NCBI RefSeq assembly: GCF_042651565.1
Contig: NZ_JBHSDF010000003.1
Strand: one strand, 5' to 3'
From: Salinispirillum marinum
Lineage (GTDB): Bacteria > Pseudomonadota > Gammaproteobacteria > Pseudomonadales > Natronospirillaceae
Length of the DNA stretch: 64,000 nt
A model generated the notes under the pieces. The model was not told the origin of the DNA. It saw nothing but the letters and a program-made list of their open reading frames with translations, and did not search any database. This document shows, piece by piece, positions 44,501 to 52,090 of the stretch (its first letter is position 1; the number at the start of each line of letters is the position of its first letter). The position numbers and the translations under genes were made by a program.

Positions 44501-47500
44501 CGGACCTGCTACTGAAGCACGGTTGTATAGTCCAAATGGTGTGACTGTTGATGATGCAGGTAATCTATTCATTGTGGACTCACGGAATCATCGGATTCGC
44601 CGGGTAAGTCCAAGCGGCATTATCGACACGATCGCAGGAACCAGTACCGCTGGATACTCTGGCGATAGTAGCCAGGCAACAGAAGCTGAACTCAAAAATC
44701 CAACAGGCATCGTCGTAGACAGTGCAGGTAATGTATACATTGCGGATACCGGAAACCACCGGATTCGCCGAGTTAGTCAAGATGGCATCATCAATACTGT
44801 AGCAGGCACAGGATCCTCTGGATTCTCTGGAGATGGAGGGTCAGCAACATCAGCCCATTTTCGCTCACTTTTTGAAATTTCGTTAGATGCCAATGACAAT
44901 TTGTATATTGCGGATAGTGGTAATAAAAGGATTCGCCGCGTTAAACTAAATACATTAACCACTCCCACCGCCGAAGGCGAAATCCAAATAGCCTCCACCG
45001 ACGGAACTCAACTTTTCCATTTTGACCGTTACGGCCAACATTTAAAAACCACCGACACCGTTACTGGCGTTGTTCTCTACACCTTCGACTACGATGCCGA
45101 AAACCTTCTAAGCACCGTAACCGATCAACACGGGAACATCACTCGCATTGAACGCAATGGCCTCGGCCACGCCACCGCCATCATTGCACCCCAAGGCCAG
45201 CGCACAGAATTGACCATCAACGCCAATGGCCATTTGGTGCGTCTCAGTAACCCCAATGGCGAAAGCTGGCACATGAACTACACCAGCAAAGGTCTGCTCA
45301 CCCGTTTTGAAACCCCGAACGGCCATATCAATACGTTCAACTACGATGTGAACGGCCGATTAGTGCGAGACATCGCCCCCAACGGCGGTGGCTGGCAGAT
45401 CTTCCGTACAGAATTAGAAAAAGGCTACACCACCAGCATGATCAGTGGTGAAGGCCGCGCCTCGCACTTTACTACCGAGCAGGGTGTTTCAGGCCAGCGC
45501 ATCTACACCAATGAAGCACCCGATGGCAGCATCACCGAACGCCGCCATACCGATTCCGAAACCATCCTTGTACAGCCCAACGGTACGCAAATAACCAGCA
45601 CGCAAACCCCAGACCCTCGCTTTGGCATGCACGCACCGGTGACTAGCCAAAGCATTACCACGCCCAGCGGCCTAATGTTAAACCAAACAACGGAGCGCAG
45701 CGCTGAACTCGAAAACACCAACGACGCACTCAGCCACACGGCGTTAACCACCACGGTCACCCTAAACGACCGCGTGCAAACCTCCGTCTACGACACCGCA
45801 ACCCGAACCTGGACGCACACCAGCCCCGAAGGCCGCACGCTCACCCAGCGGCTGAACGAACTCGGCTTGCTGTCGGAAGCCCGCGTTGAAGGCCTTGCTA
45901 ACGTGCATTACCAGTACAACAACCAAGGCCGGTTAACCCACATCGCCCGCGGCCCCAACAACGAACGCGCGGTTGAATTCGGTTACGACACCTTAGGCTA
46001 CCTTGCCAGCCTAACCGACGCCCTCGGCAAAACCGTGCATTATGAAAACGACGCCGTAGGCCGCGTGCAACAGCAGACCTTCCCGAACGGCTCAACGGTA
46101 GACTACGACTATGACCCGAACGGCAACCTCACGGAAATTCGGCTGTCCAGCGGCGACGTACACCGTTTCGCCTACACCCCGGTAGACCAACAAGAAACCT
46201 ACAGCCCGCCGAACCCGAACGACAGCCAGACGGATGCGCCTTTGGGCAACGGGCACCCCACCACGCATTATCAATACAACCGGGATAAACAACTCGAAGC
46301 CCTCACCCGGCCCGACGGCACCGTGGTGGACTTCGGGTATAACACCACCACCGGGCAACTGACCGAACTGGTCATTCCCGAAGGCCGGTATGACTTCGCC
46401 TACTACGGCGCGCAAGATGCCGTGCACAGCGGGCAGCTCAAAACCCTAACAGCGCCCGGTGGTCTGCAAACGGCTTATGAGTACGATGGGTTCTTGCTCA
46501 CCGGCACATCGTGGAGCGGCCCGGTGTCGGGGGCACTCGGTTACGAGTACAACCATTATTTTGAGCCCACGCGCCAACTGTTGAACGGCGTAGCGGTGGA
46601 TTGGCAATTCAATGCCGACAGCCAACTCACGCAAGCCGGTGACTTAACCCTACAATATCAAGCCAACAATGGTTTGCTCACCAGTACCCAACTGGGCAGC
46701 CTGTACACCGGCCAAGCTTACAACGCACTGGGTGAACTGGCTGAGTACAGCGCCAGCCAGTACGGTTCGGTGTTGTATCATTACACCCTGCATCGGGATG
46801 ACGTCGGCCGCATTAACGGTAAAACCGAAACCTTAGGCGGTATTCCCACCGAATACCAATACCTGTACGACCAACACAACCGCTTGGCGCAGGTGTTAAA
46901 AAACGGTATTTCAGTACAAAGCTGGCAATACGACAGCAACGGCAACCGTACGCATGAAAACGGCAGTTTGGTTGCCCAGTACGACGCGCAAGACCGCCTG
47001 TTGCAATACGGCGATAACCAATACCGCTACACCGCCAACGGCGAGCGCACGCAAAAAAGAAACGCAATCAGTGGTGAAACCACCGACTACCATTATGACG
47101 CCTTCTCGAACCTGAGAACCGTTACCCTGCCCGACAGCACGCAGATTGAATATCTGATCGACGGGCAAAACCGGAGAGTGGGTAAAATACGCAACGGCAT
47201 CCAAGAACAAGGGTTCTTGTACCAAGACCAACTGAACCCCGTGGCGGAACTGGATGGCAACAATAATGTAACCGCACGATTCATCTACGCCGACAAAGGC
47301 CATGTGCCCAGCGTCATGATCAAAAACGGTAATAACTACCGCATCGTCATTGATCATCTGGGCAGTGTGCGACTCGTCATCAACACCAACACCGGCGAAA
47401 TCGCCCAACGCATGGACTATGATGCTTGGGGCAACGTGACTAATGACACGAATCCGGGATTTCAGCCGTTTGGGTATGCGGGTGGTATTTATGACCGTGA

Positions 47501-48047
47501 TATAAACCTCGTTCGTTTTGGTGCACGCGACTATGACCCTGAGATCGGCCGCTGGACGACGAAGGACCCGATAGGGTTTGGGGGTGGGCTGAACCATTAT
47601 GCGTATGTTGAAAATGACCCGATTAATTTTATTGATCCGAATGGGCTCTGGAGCATAGATTTAAGCGTATTCTTTGTTAAAGGTGGAACCGTATCGGTTG
47701 GTCGCAGCAATGGCAAATGGTTTGCCACTCTCGGAGTAGGAGTCGGCTTTGGAGGGGGGATATCATATAACCCAAGCGGGAAATTTCCAGTACCGAAAAA
47801 TGGAAATTCATATAATGGTTCAGAAATATATACTGGGTTTCAAGGCTGGGCTGCGGCTATTATTGGCCCGGTAGCGGGTGGTTGGTCAGGCCAAACAGGT
47901 ATGATTGCAGGGGCTGACTGCAATGGTAAATCGCAGATTGACTTTACAGAAAGCGGAGGACTTTTTGGGAGTATAAGTGCCACACAGGGTTTTGGAATTA
48001 AAATTGGCTTTGGTGGAACATTTAATATAGGTGCAGCATGGGAGTAG
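41526..48047 (+). CDS. Secreted teneurin-like RHS/YD-repeat protein with variable tip
   Basis: A 2173-residue exported protein. Signal peptide 1-24 (ending GTAQA); a cadherin/He_PIG-like Ig domain at about 131-218; a transthyretin/CarboxypepD_reg-like domain at about 268-360 (RGQVLDRSNNPLSGVTITIK, SRQDGWFDMAVNGGG); an FN-plug-like segment at about 598-775 (LGESLPIAGTPFELTYRSDR, WDGFDVYGREVFGTRK, DWSLNNHHAYNP); six NHL blades at about 785-1141 (GNIYIADTGNHRIRRVSPNG type); YD repeats at about 1145-2010; the core end RFGARDYDPEIGRWTTKDP; and a 131-residue Gly-rich tip. The order matches teneurin ectodomains. The ATG at 41526 puts the signal peptide first. No VgrG, PAAR or T6SS gene is near. The tip overlaps the next gene by 10 bp. 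Toxin activity is inferred from locus layout. Confidence 0.9.
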   Translation: MKRNTFVRLLFITLLSCFGTAQADSSMPPENGTCLADSFIRVTSNLALLIWPDNGAPAYRVERRRIDHSAFEVLATTPHLIGGYIDQAVELFVTYEYRIGALDEQGSIVCWSPMLHATPTPRHPPKLPPVINSQPPETALVDQFYTYAIDATDPNNMPLTYRLDQSPIGMSLDTQTGIVEWLPSQNQIGSHPITVTVIDIAGHTARQSFDIAVTEPEDNSVTLPPNPEDVAPPLIHASASVQEQTAFLYTGNNPIQTGVSPNTIEERRAAVVRGQVLDRSNNPLSGVTITIKGRTEYGQTLSRQDGWFDMAVNGGGMLIVNYEKTGFLPVQRQVHPQWNAFAFAEDVVMIPLDAQVTTVQLGNGAPMQVAQGSPQTDAEGTRQATVLFPQGTTATMRLPNGSTQALTTLNVRATEYTVGENGFEAMPGPLPPTSAYTYAVELSVDEAIAAGASRVDFNQPVPLYVDNFLNFPTGEIVPAGYYDFDDAVWKAGDNGRVIEILSIENGLAVLDINGQGQSATEDELLELGINTEELQTLATLYTAGSTLWRTPISHFTPWDCNWPYGPPLDAERPNVPVPETLNSNHPDNSNEEDECGGCVISPQRQTLGESLPIAGTPFELTYRSDRTQGYLNNIADIALTGDSVPASLKSIRLTVDIAGRRFIRYFSKMPNQQHRFEWDGFDVYGREVFGTRKATININYLYPCVYYGANSSIVRAWAQMSNNISVIGTRVDCHSMVLAQSFSVEMTSPHQSIPNSVGDWSLNNHHAYNPTNSMLLLGNGNRRANTGHIIDTIAGSGSTGGPGVFAGDGGPATSARLAGASGVAVDASGNIYIADTNNHRIRRVSPNGIIETVAGDGSIGLVGTGIIRFSGDGGLATNARLSSPNGVAVDAAGNIYIADTGNHRIRRVSPNGIIETVAGRGLSPILSGNGIPAVTAYLHGPTSVAVDNLGNLYIADSGSHRIRRVNQSGIIETVAGSGPGGNWQVGSFSGDGGPATEARLYSPNGVTVDDAGNLFIVDSRNHRIRRVSPSGIIDTIAGTSTAGYSGDSSQATEAELKNPTGIVVDSAGNVYIADTGNHRIRRVSQDGIINTVAGTGSSGFSGDGGSATSAHFRSLFEISLDANDNLYIADSGNKRIRRVKLNTLTTPTAEGEIQIASTDGTQLFHFDRYGQHLKTTDTVTGVVLYTFDYDAENLLSTVTDQHGNITRIERNGLGHATAIIAPQGQRTELTINANGHLVRLSNPNGESWHMNYTSKGLLTRFETPNGHINTFNYDVNGRLVRDIAPNGGGWQIFRTELEKGYTTSMISGEGRASHFTTEQGVSGQRIYTNEAPDGSITERRHTDSETILVQPNGTQITSTQTPDPRFGMHAPVTSQSITTPSGLMLNQTTERSAELENTNDALSHTALTTTVTLNDRVQTSVYDTATRTWTHTSPEGRTLTQRLNELGLLSEARVEGLANVHYQYNNQGRLTHIARGPNNERAVEFGYDTLGYLASLTDALGKTVHYENDAVGRVQQQTFPNGSTVDYDYDPNGNLTEIRLSSGDVHRFAYTPVDQQETYSPPNPNDSQTDAPLGNGHPTTHYQYNRDKQLEALTRPDGTVVDFGYNTTTGQLTELVIPEGRYDFAYYGAQDAVHSGQLKTLTAPGGLQTAYEYDGFLLTGTSWSGPVSGALGYEYNHYFEPTRQLLNGVAVDWQFNADSQLTQAGDLTLQYQANNGLLTSTQLGSLYTGQAYNALGELAEYSASQYGSVLYHYTLHRDDVGRINGKTETLGGIPTEYQYLYDQHNRLAQVLKNGISVQSWQYDSNGNRTHENGSLVAQYDAQDRLLQYGDNQYRYTANGERTQKRNAISGETTDYHYDAFSNLRTVTLPDSTQIEYLIDGQNRRVGKIRNGIQEQGFLYQDQLNPVAELDGNNNVTARFIYADKGHVPSVMIKNGNNYRIVIDHLGSVRLVINTNTGEIAQRMDYDAWGNVTNDTNPGFQPFGYAGGIYDRDINLVRFGARDYDPEIGRWTTKDPIGFGGGLNHYAYVENDPINFIDPNGLWSIDLSVFFVKGGTVSVGRSNGKWFATLGVGVGFGGGISYNPSGKFPVPKNGNSYNGSEIYTGFQGWAAAIIGPVAGGWSGQTGMIAGADCNGKSQIDFTESGGLFGSISATQGFGIKIGFGGTFNIGAAWE

Positions 48048-48349
48048 CCAATAAATTTTATTCAAAATTAATGAATATTAATTGGGCGGTGGTGACTGTT
48101 GTCATTGCCCTACTCCCCACCACTGAAATATTATGGATCAGAAAGCATGGAACCCCTGAAATAAATTCTTTATGGTATATCTTATTCCCAATACCATTTA
48201 TCTTATTCATGATGGCTTTTTTCATGTGGACTATGTCCTCACATAGAAAGAAAAGGAGCTTAATAAATCTTATTCAACTCATATTTTCAGTATCAACATT
48301 ACTGGCTGGATTCCTATTCTATGCGTTTTGGATAGGCCTATATATATGA
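48038..48349 (+). CDS. Small membrane protein, candidate immunity to main RHS tip
   Basis: A 103-residue protein with three hydrophobic segments (about 12-30, 45-65, 80-100) and basic loops. It starts 10 bp inside the RHS gene end, so it is translationally coupled to the tip. It is AT-rich compared with the RHS core. No family was recognised. By position it is the likely immunity protein, which would place the toxin's action at the inner membrane; this is inference. Confidence 0.65.
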   Translation: MGVANKFYSKLMNINWAVVTVVIALLPTTEILWIRKHGTPEINSLWYILFPIPFILFMMAFFMWTMSSHRKKRSLINLIQLIFSVSTLLAGFLFYAFWIGLYI

Positions 48350-48621
48350 GAATGTCAAAATATAGAATTATCGTTATTGCTATAATTGTAGTAACCATGT
48401 TGAATGCAACACTGGGAATAAGACTAATTGCAGTAGTCGAAATTATATGGGCTATCAGCATAATAAAAAGCAGAAAAGTAGCCTATGGTATCGAAGGACA
48501 TGAAATGAAGAACAGCATAACAGGGAGTTTCGCCATTATTATAGGAGTTTTGGCCTTGGGGCTGGGAGTTACACTATTAATAAACCCAAGCCTCATGCTG
48601 GGGTTATCAAGTCGTTTTTGA
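48346..48621 (+). CDS. Small membrane protein, unassigned
   Basis: A 91-residue protein with three hydrophobic segments, overlapping the previous gene by 4 bp (ATGA). The start at 48346 was chosen for this coupling. It is AT-rich and unrecognised, perhaps a second subunit of an immunity pair. A hairpin CAAGTC-GTTTTT-GACTTG covers its stop codon. Confidence 0.55.
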   Translation: MRMSKYRIIVIAIIVVTMLNATLGIRLIAVVEIIWAISIIKSRKVAYGIEGHEMKNSITGSFAIIIGVLALGLGVTLLINPSLMLGLSSRF

Positions 48622-48634
48622 CTTGAATATGTAT

Positions 48635-48762
48635 GTTACCAAAACGTGCGTAATGACCCCTAAGGATGAATCGAAATGCTGGACAGCACTTGCTCTTTAA
48701 CAGTCAAATTTTGCATTTCAGGCAGGCATAAACCTCGTTCGTGCGGGCGAGGTTTATGCCTG
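48635..48762 (+). promoter_or_regulatory. Cassette leader A: boxA-like motif plus long hairpin
   Basis: In order: a weak stem (GTTAC/GTAAT, 48635-48654), AAGGA and ATG (48676), the boxA-like TGCTCTTTAACA (48691-48702), then a perfect 15-bp stem (48723-48737 with 48748-48762) and a 10-nt loop. The boxA string equals the rRNA-operon antitermination site bound by NusB-S10. No rRNA gene follows; the RHS core copy starts 10 bp later. The same layout recurs at two further cassettes. Confidence 0.6.
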
Positions 48763-50457
48763 TCCTTCTCCTACTACGGCGCACAGGATGCCGTGCACAG
48801 CGGGCAGCTCAAAACCTTAACCGCGCCCGGTGGTCAGCAAACGGCTTATGAGTACGATGGCTTCTTGCTCACCGGCACCCAATGGAACGGCCCGGTGTCG
48901 GGAGCACTGGGTTACGAGTACAACCACTATTTTGAGCCTACCCGCCAACTGTTGAACGGTATGGCGGTGGATTGGCAATTCAATGCCGACAGCCAGCTTA
49001 TTCAGGCGGGTGATTTGAGCCTGAACTACGGGCCAATCCATGGTTTGCTCACCAGCACCCAACTGGGCAGCCTCTATACCGGCCAGAATTACAACGCACT
49101 GGGTGAACTCTCTGAGTACAGCGCCAGCCAGTACGGTTCGGTGTTGTACCATTACGCCCTGCATCGGGATGACGTCGGCCGCATTAACGGCATAACCGAA
49201 AACTTAGGCGTTATTCCCACCGAATACCAATACCTGTACGACCAACACAACCGCTTGGCGCAGGTGTTAAAAAACGGTATTTCAGTACAAAGCTGGCAAT
49301 ACGACAGCAACGGCAACCGTACGCATGAAAACGGCAGTTTGGTTGCCCAGTACGACGCGCAAGACCGCCTGTTGCAATACGGCGATAACCAATACCGCTA
49401 CACCGCCAACGGCGAGCGTACACAAAAGACGAACGCAATCAGTGGAGAAACTACCGACTACCACTACGATGCCTTCTCGAACCTGAGAACCGTTACCCTG
49501 CCCGACAGCACGCAGATTGAATATCTGATCGACGGCCAAAACCGGAGAGTGGGCAAAATACGCAACGGCATCCAAGAGCAAGGGTTCTTGTACCAAGACC
49601 AACTGAACCCCGTAGCGGAACTGGATGGCAACAATAATGTAACCGCACGATTCATCTACGCCGACAAAGGCCATGTGCCCAGCTACATGATCAAAAACGG
49701 TAATAACTACCGCATCGTCAGTGATCATCTGGGCAGTGTGCGCTTAGTGGTGAACACCAGCAACGGAGAAATCGCCCAACGCATGGACTACGATGCGTGG
49801 GGCAACGTCACGAATGACACCAATCCGGGGTTCCAGCCATTCGGGTATGCGGGTGGGATTTATGACCGCGATACCGAATTGGTTAGGTTCGGTGCCCGCG
49901 ACTACGACCCAGAAGTGGGAAGATGGACGACGAAGGACCCGATAGGGTTTGGGGGAGGCGACTTAAACGTATACCAATACAGCGCGTCCAATCCCATCAA
50001 TTATCGCGACGAAAACGGACTGTGGGTAGTCCAAGCAGTAGGTGGGTTTGTAGGTTTCGCTTCCGGTGCTTATGGGGCGTACTTAGCAAATGGCTCTGTT
50101 ACCGACATATTGGTTGCAGGTGCTGTTGGCGGCGTTGTCGGTGTAATTGCACCGTCAACGGCTGTTCGTGGTGTGTTTAGAAACATGGCGACATCAGGTG
50201 CCATTTCAGGTTTTGAGAGTTTCGGGGGACAAGTCATTGCCAACACGATACAAGGGCGGTCAGCATTGGGCTGTGTAGGTTGGGCTGCGGTAGCAGGATC
50301 AAGCGTAGGTGGATTCTTGGGGAGCTCTATTGTAAGGCCCTATTCAGATGCTATAGATAAAATGACAGAGTCGACATTTCAATCCATGTCGACTCTATTT
50401 TTTGGAGTACTTAGCCACCATGTTTATACCATCAATAACATGCAGCGGCCTAAATAA
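48676..50457 (+). CDS. Orphan RHS cassette A: partial YD core with a new tip
   Basis: A 593-residue frame. Residues 1-30 come from the leader (MLDSTCSLTVKF); from about residue 32 (YYGAQDAVHSG) it is near-identical to the last third of the main RHS shell. After RWTTKDPIGFGGGDLNVYQY and ENGLW it switches to a Gly/Ala/Val-rich tip of about 150 residues with hydrophobic, glycine-zipper-like stretches (GGFVGFASGAYGAYLA, AGAVGGVVGVIAPS). It lacks a signal peptide and the NHL and TTR parts, so it is probably a silent donor of tips. Its stop shares one base with the next gene (TAATG). Confidence 0.8.
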   Translation: MLDSTCSLTVKFCISGRHKPRSCGRGLCLSFSYYGAQDAVHSGQLKTLTAPGGQQTAYEYDGFLLTGTQWNGPVSGALGYEYNHYFEPTRQLLNGMAVDWQFNADSQLIQAGDLSLNYGPIHGLLTSTQLGSLYTGQNYNALGELSEYSASQYGSVLYHYALHRDDVGRINGITENLGVIPTEYQYLYDQHNRLAQVLKNGISVQSWQYDSNGNRTHENGSLVAQYDAQDRLLQYGDNQYRYTANGERTQKTNAISGETTDYHYDAFSNLRTVTLPDSTQIEYLIDGQNRRVGKIRNGIQEQGFLYQDQLNPVAELDGNNNVTARFIYADKGHVPSYMIKNGNNYRIVSDHLGSVRLVVNTSNGEIAQRMDYDAWGNVTNDTNPGFQPFGYAGGIYDRDTELVRFGARDYDPEVGRWTTKDPIGFGGGDLNVYQYSASNPINYRDENGLWVVQAVGGFVGFASGAYGAYLANGSVTDILVAGAVGGVVGVIAPSTAVRGVFRNMATSGAISGFESFGGQVIANTIQGRSALGCVGWAAVAGSSVGGFLGSSIVRPYSDAIDKMTESTFQSMSTLFFGVLSHHVYTINNMQRPK

Positions 50458-51026
50458 TGAAATCATCGACACAGAAAACGTTGGCATCTAATAGCAGGAT
50501 AGATCCTTTCAATATTATTCCATTTTTCATGGTAATTGGTTTTTTTATAGTATTGGCGTCCACTATATTCTTCGGATATGTACTATATTGGGATGAATTT
50601 CCACCCAATATAAAACCCACATCAATAATGGACTATGCTAAATTAGTATTTGCCTATTCATTACCACTATTCCATCTTTGGATCACATATCGGGCAGCTC
50701 GTTTTGTACTGGGGTTTTTCAAAGAAATGCGAAAAATAGCATTACACCCGAAGGGTTTAAGGATCTATCGCCCCTACGGAAAATCTATTGAATTATCAAA
50801 GGCTGAAGTTAAGCAAAAAATATGCGAGTTACAGTATGCGCCATTCGAGCCTGAGGAACAAAAAAAGAGAAACTACGACTTCAATATTGCGCTTGTGTTC
50901 ACCGATGGGAAAAATCTGCACATGACTTGTTCGGCCACACACATGGATAATTTACTTGAAGGATTGGCTTCATACGGGGTTCCCATCGTCGAAGTCGAAC
51001 CATCATCATTGAAGTTGTTCGTTTGA
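50457..51026 (+). CDS. Membrane protein, candidate immunity to tip A
   Basis: A 189-residue protein with two TM helices (about 22-45 and 65-88) and a cytosolic C-terminal domain (about 95-185) that has the look of a bacterial PH-like domain (KGLRIYRPYGKSIELSKAEV). It is coupled to cassette A by TAATG. AT-rich. Immunity is inferred from position only. Confidence 0.65.
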   Translation: MKSSTQKTLASNSRIDPFNIIPFFMVIGFFIVLASTIFFGYVLYWDEFPPNIKPTSIMDYAKLVFAYSLPLFHLWITYRAARFVLGFFKEMRKIALHPKGLRIYRPYGKSIELSKAEVKQKICELQYAPFEPEEQKKRNYDFNIALVFTDGKNLHMTCSATHMDNLLEGLASYGVPIVEVEPSSLKLFV

Positions 51027-51051
51027 TGGAATTGCAACTAAGGTGGATGCC

Positions 51052-51336
51052 ATGATTGTGGCGGGAGTTCTCGCACTGATCTGTGGAGTGGCAACACCTT
51101 TTATTTTTCGGGGGCTAATCTGGTTGGCAACTAGATTAGCTGGTCATAAGGGGCAGAGCAAACAGCGTCTTGGCCATCAGATGCTTATTACGTCAGCGTG
51201 CTTGTTCATTCAACTTGCATTAGCGTCCTCTGCTCTTCTGATCATTGCCTCGGCCTTTGATTTTGCTGTCCCTGTTATCGCCATTGCATTTATGGTCGGC
51301 ATAGGATTATCGAGACTATTACTGAAGGAAATTTAG
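51052..51336 (+). CDS. Small membrane protein, unassigned
   Basis: A 94-residue protein with three hydrophobic segments and a basic loop (HKGQSKQRLGHQ). AAGGTGG precedes the ATG at 51052; an in-frame GTG at 51043 lies inside that site. No family was recognised. It may be a leftover immunity gene of a lost tip. Confidence 0.55.
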   Translation: MIVAGVLALICGVATPFIFRGLIWLATRLAGHKGQSKQRLGHQMLITSACLFIQLALASSALLIIASAFDFAVPVIAIAFMVGIGLSRLLLKEI

Positions 51337-51390
51337 CCTTGAAAGTGATTGATTGTAGTCCTGAATTCGTAAAGTTTTGTGGAATGAGAT

Positions 51391-51924
51391 ATGAATAGCG
51401 ATTCAGTAAGTGAATTAGTGAACAAAACTCTAAAGTGGGCTGAATCGCTTCCTTCTGGCACTATCGAAGTTTCGACAAGAAAGGAACCAGAAGACCTTAT
51501 AAACAATGATTATGTAATCGATTATGAGATAAAAATTTCCCAAAAAAATCCTAGATCATTAGGTATTACCATATGGTTTTCCGAACAAACTATAGGGTTT
51601 TGGGTGGGAAGTTATGAGCAGATCGCAAAGTTAATCGGCGTCAAGGTCTCACATAATCAGAGTGAATGGGCATGCGCAGGGACTGAACCGCTTGCAGATG
51701 TAGATTACGATTCACTTTTAGCGATTTGCACCGACCTTTCACACGCAGAATTGAAAGTATACGCTGGGGCAGTTTTTGGATATTTAAAAGGGGTCTATGT
51801 GTCCATAAATATAAAAGACGACGGGGGTTTTAAAAGTTCTATTGGCTACTCGAGAGGGGCTATCAAGCCACTATCCAAGCTAGGGATTGCGAAGTTAATT
51901 TCCGTCCCCTATGAACCTTGGTAG
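51391..51924 (+). CDS. Soluble protein, candidate orphan immunity protein
   Basis: A 177-residue acidic cytosolic protein without TM segments or recognised motifs. It is AT-rich and sits between cassettes A and B with no tip directly in front of it. Size and acidity fit immunity proteins of nuclease-type tips, so it may mark a lost toxin. The function is not known. Confidence 0.55.
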   Translation: MNSDSVSELVNKTLKWAESLPSGTIEVSTRKEPEDLINNDYVIDYEIKISQKNPRSLGITIWFSEQTIGFWVGSYEQIAKLIGVKVSHNQSEWACAGTEPLADVDYDSLLAICTDLSHAELKVYAGAVFGYLKGVYVSINIKDDGGFKSSIGYSRGAIKPLSKLGIAKLISVPYEPW

Positions 51925-51965
51925 TGCTTTGAACAACCTTAACACTTGCTTCTAGAACGAGACAT

Positions 51966-52090
51966 TGCCACACAATTGTGCGGCATTGGCTCATAAGGAT
52001 TAACCGAAAATGCCGGACAGCACTTGCTCTTTAACAACCAGATCATGCAGGATTAGCCTTCGTTTGTATGAACGCGGTTTATGTCTGCCT
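51966..52090 (+). promoter_or_regulatory. Cassette leader B: hairpin, boxA-like motif, degenerate hairpin
   Basis: A near-palindrome TGCCACACAATTGTGCGGCA (51966-51985) is followed by AAGGA, ATG (52010), TGCTCTTTAACA (52025-52036, exact boxA) and a diverged form of the downstream hairpin (CGTT/AACG inner stem at 52061-52074, CAGG/CCTG outer ends). boxA is the best-kept part although the surroundings have drifted, which argues for selection on it. Confidence 0.55.

Noticed and set aside
43980..44950. Regularly spaced similar DNA segments, at first sight a tandem repeat or CRISPR-like array
   Set aside because: They are the six NHL blades of the RHS protein, about 170-190 bp apart, in one open frame and diverged at third positions.
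46813..49728. Several long minus-strand frames across the RHS cores
   Set aside because: They recur at the same places in each core copy because the cores are near-identical; they are shadows of the YD repeats.
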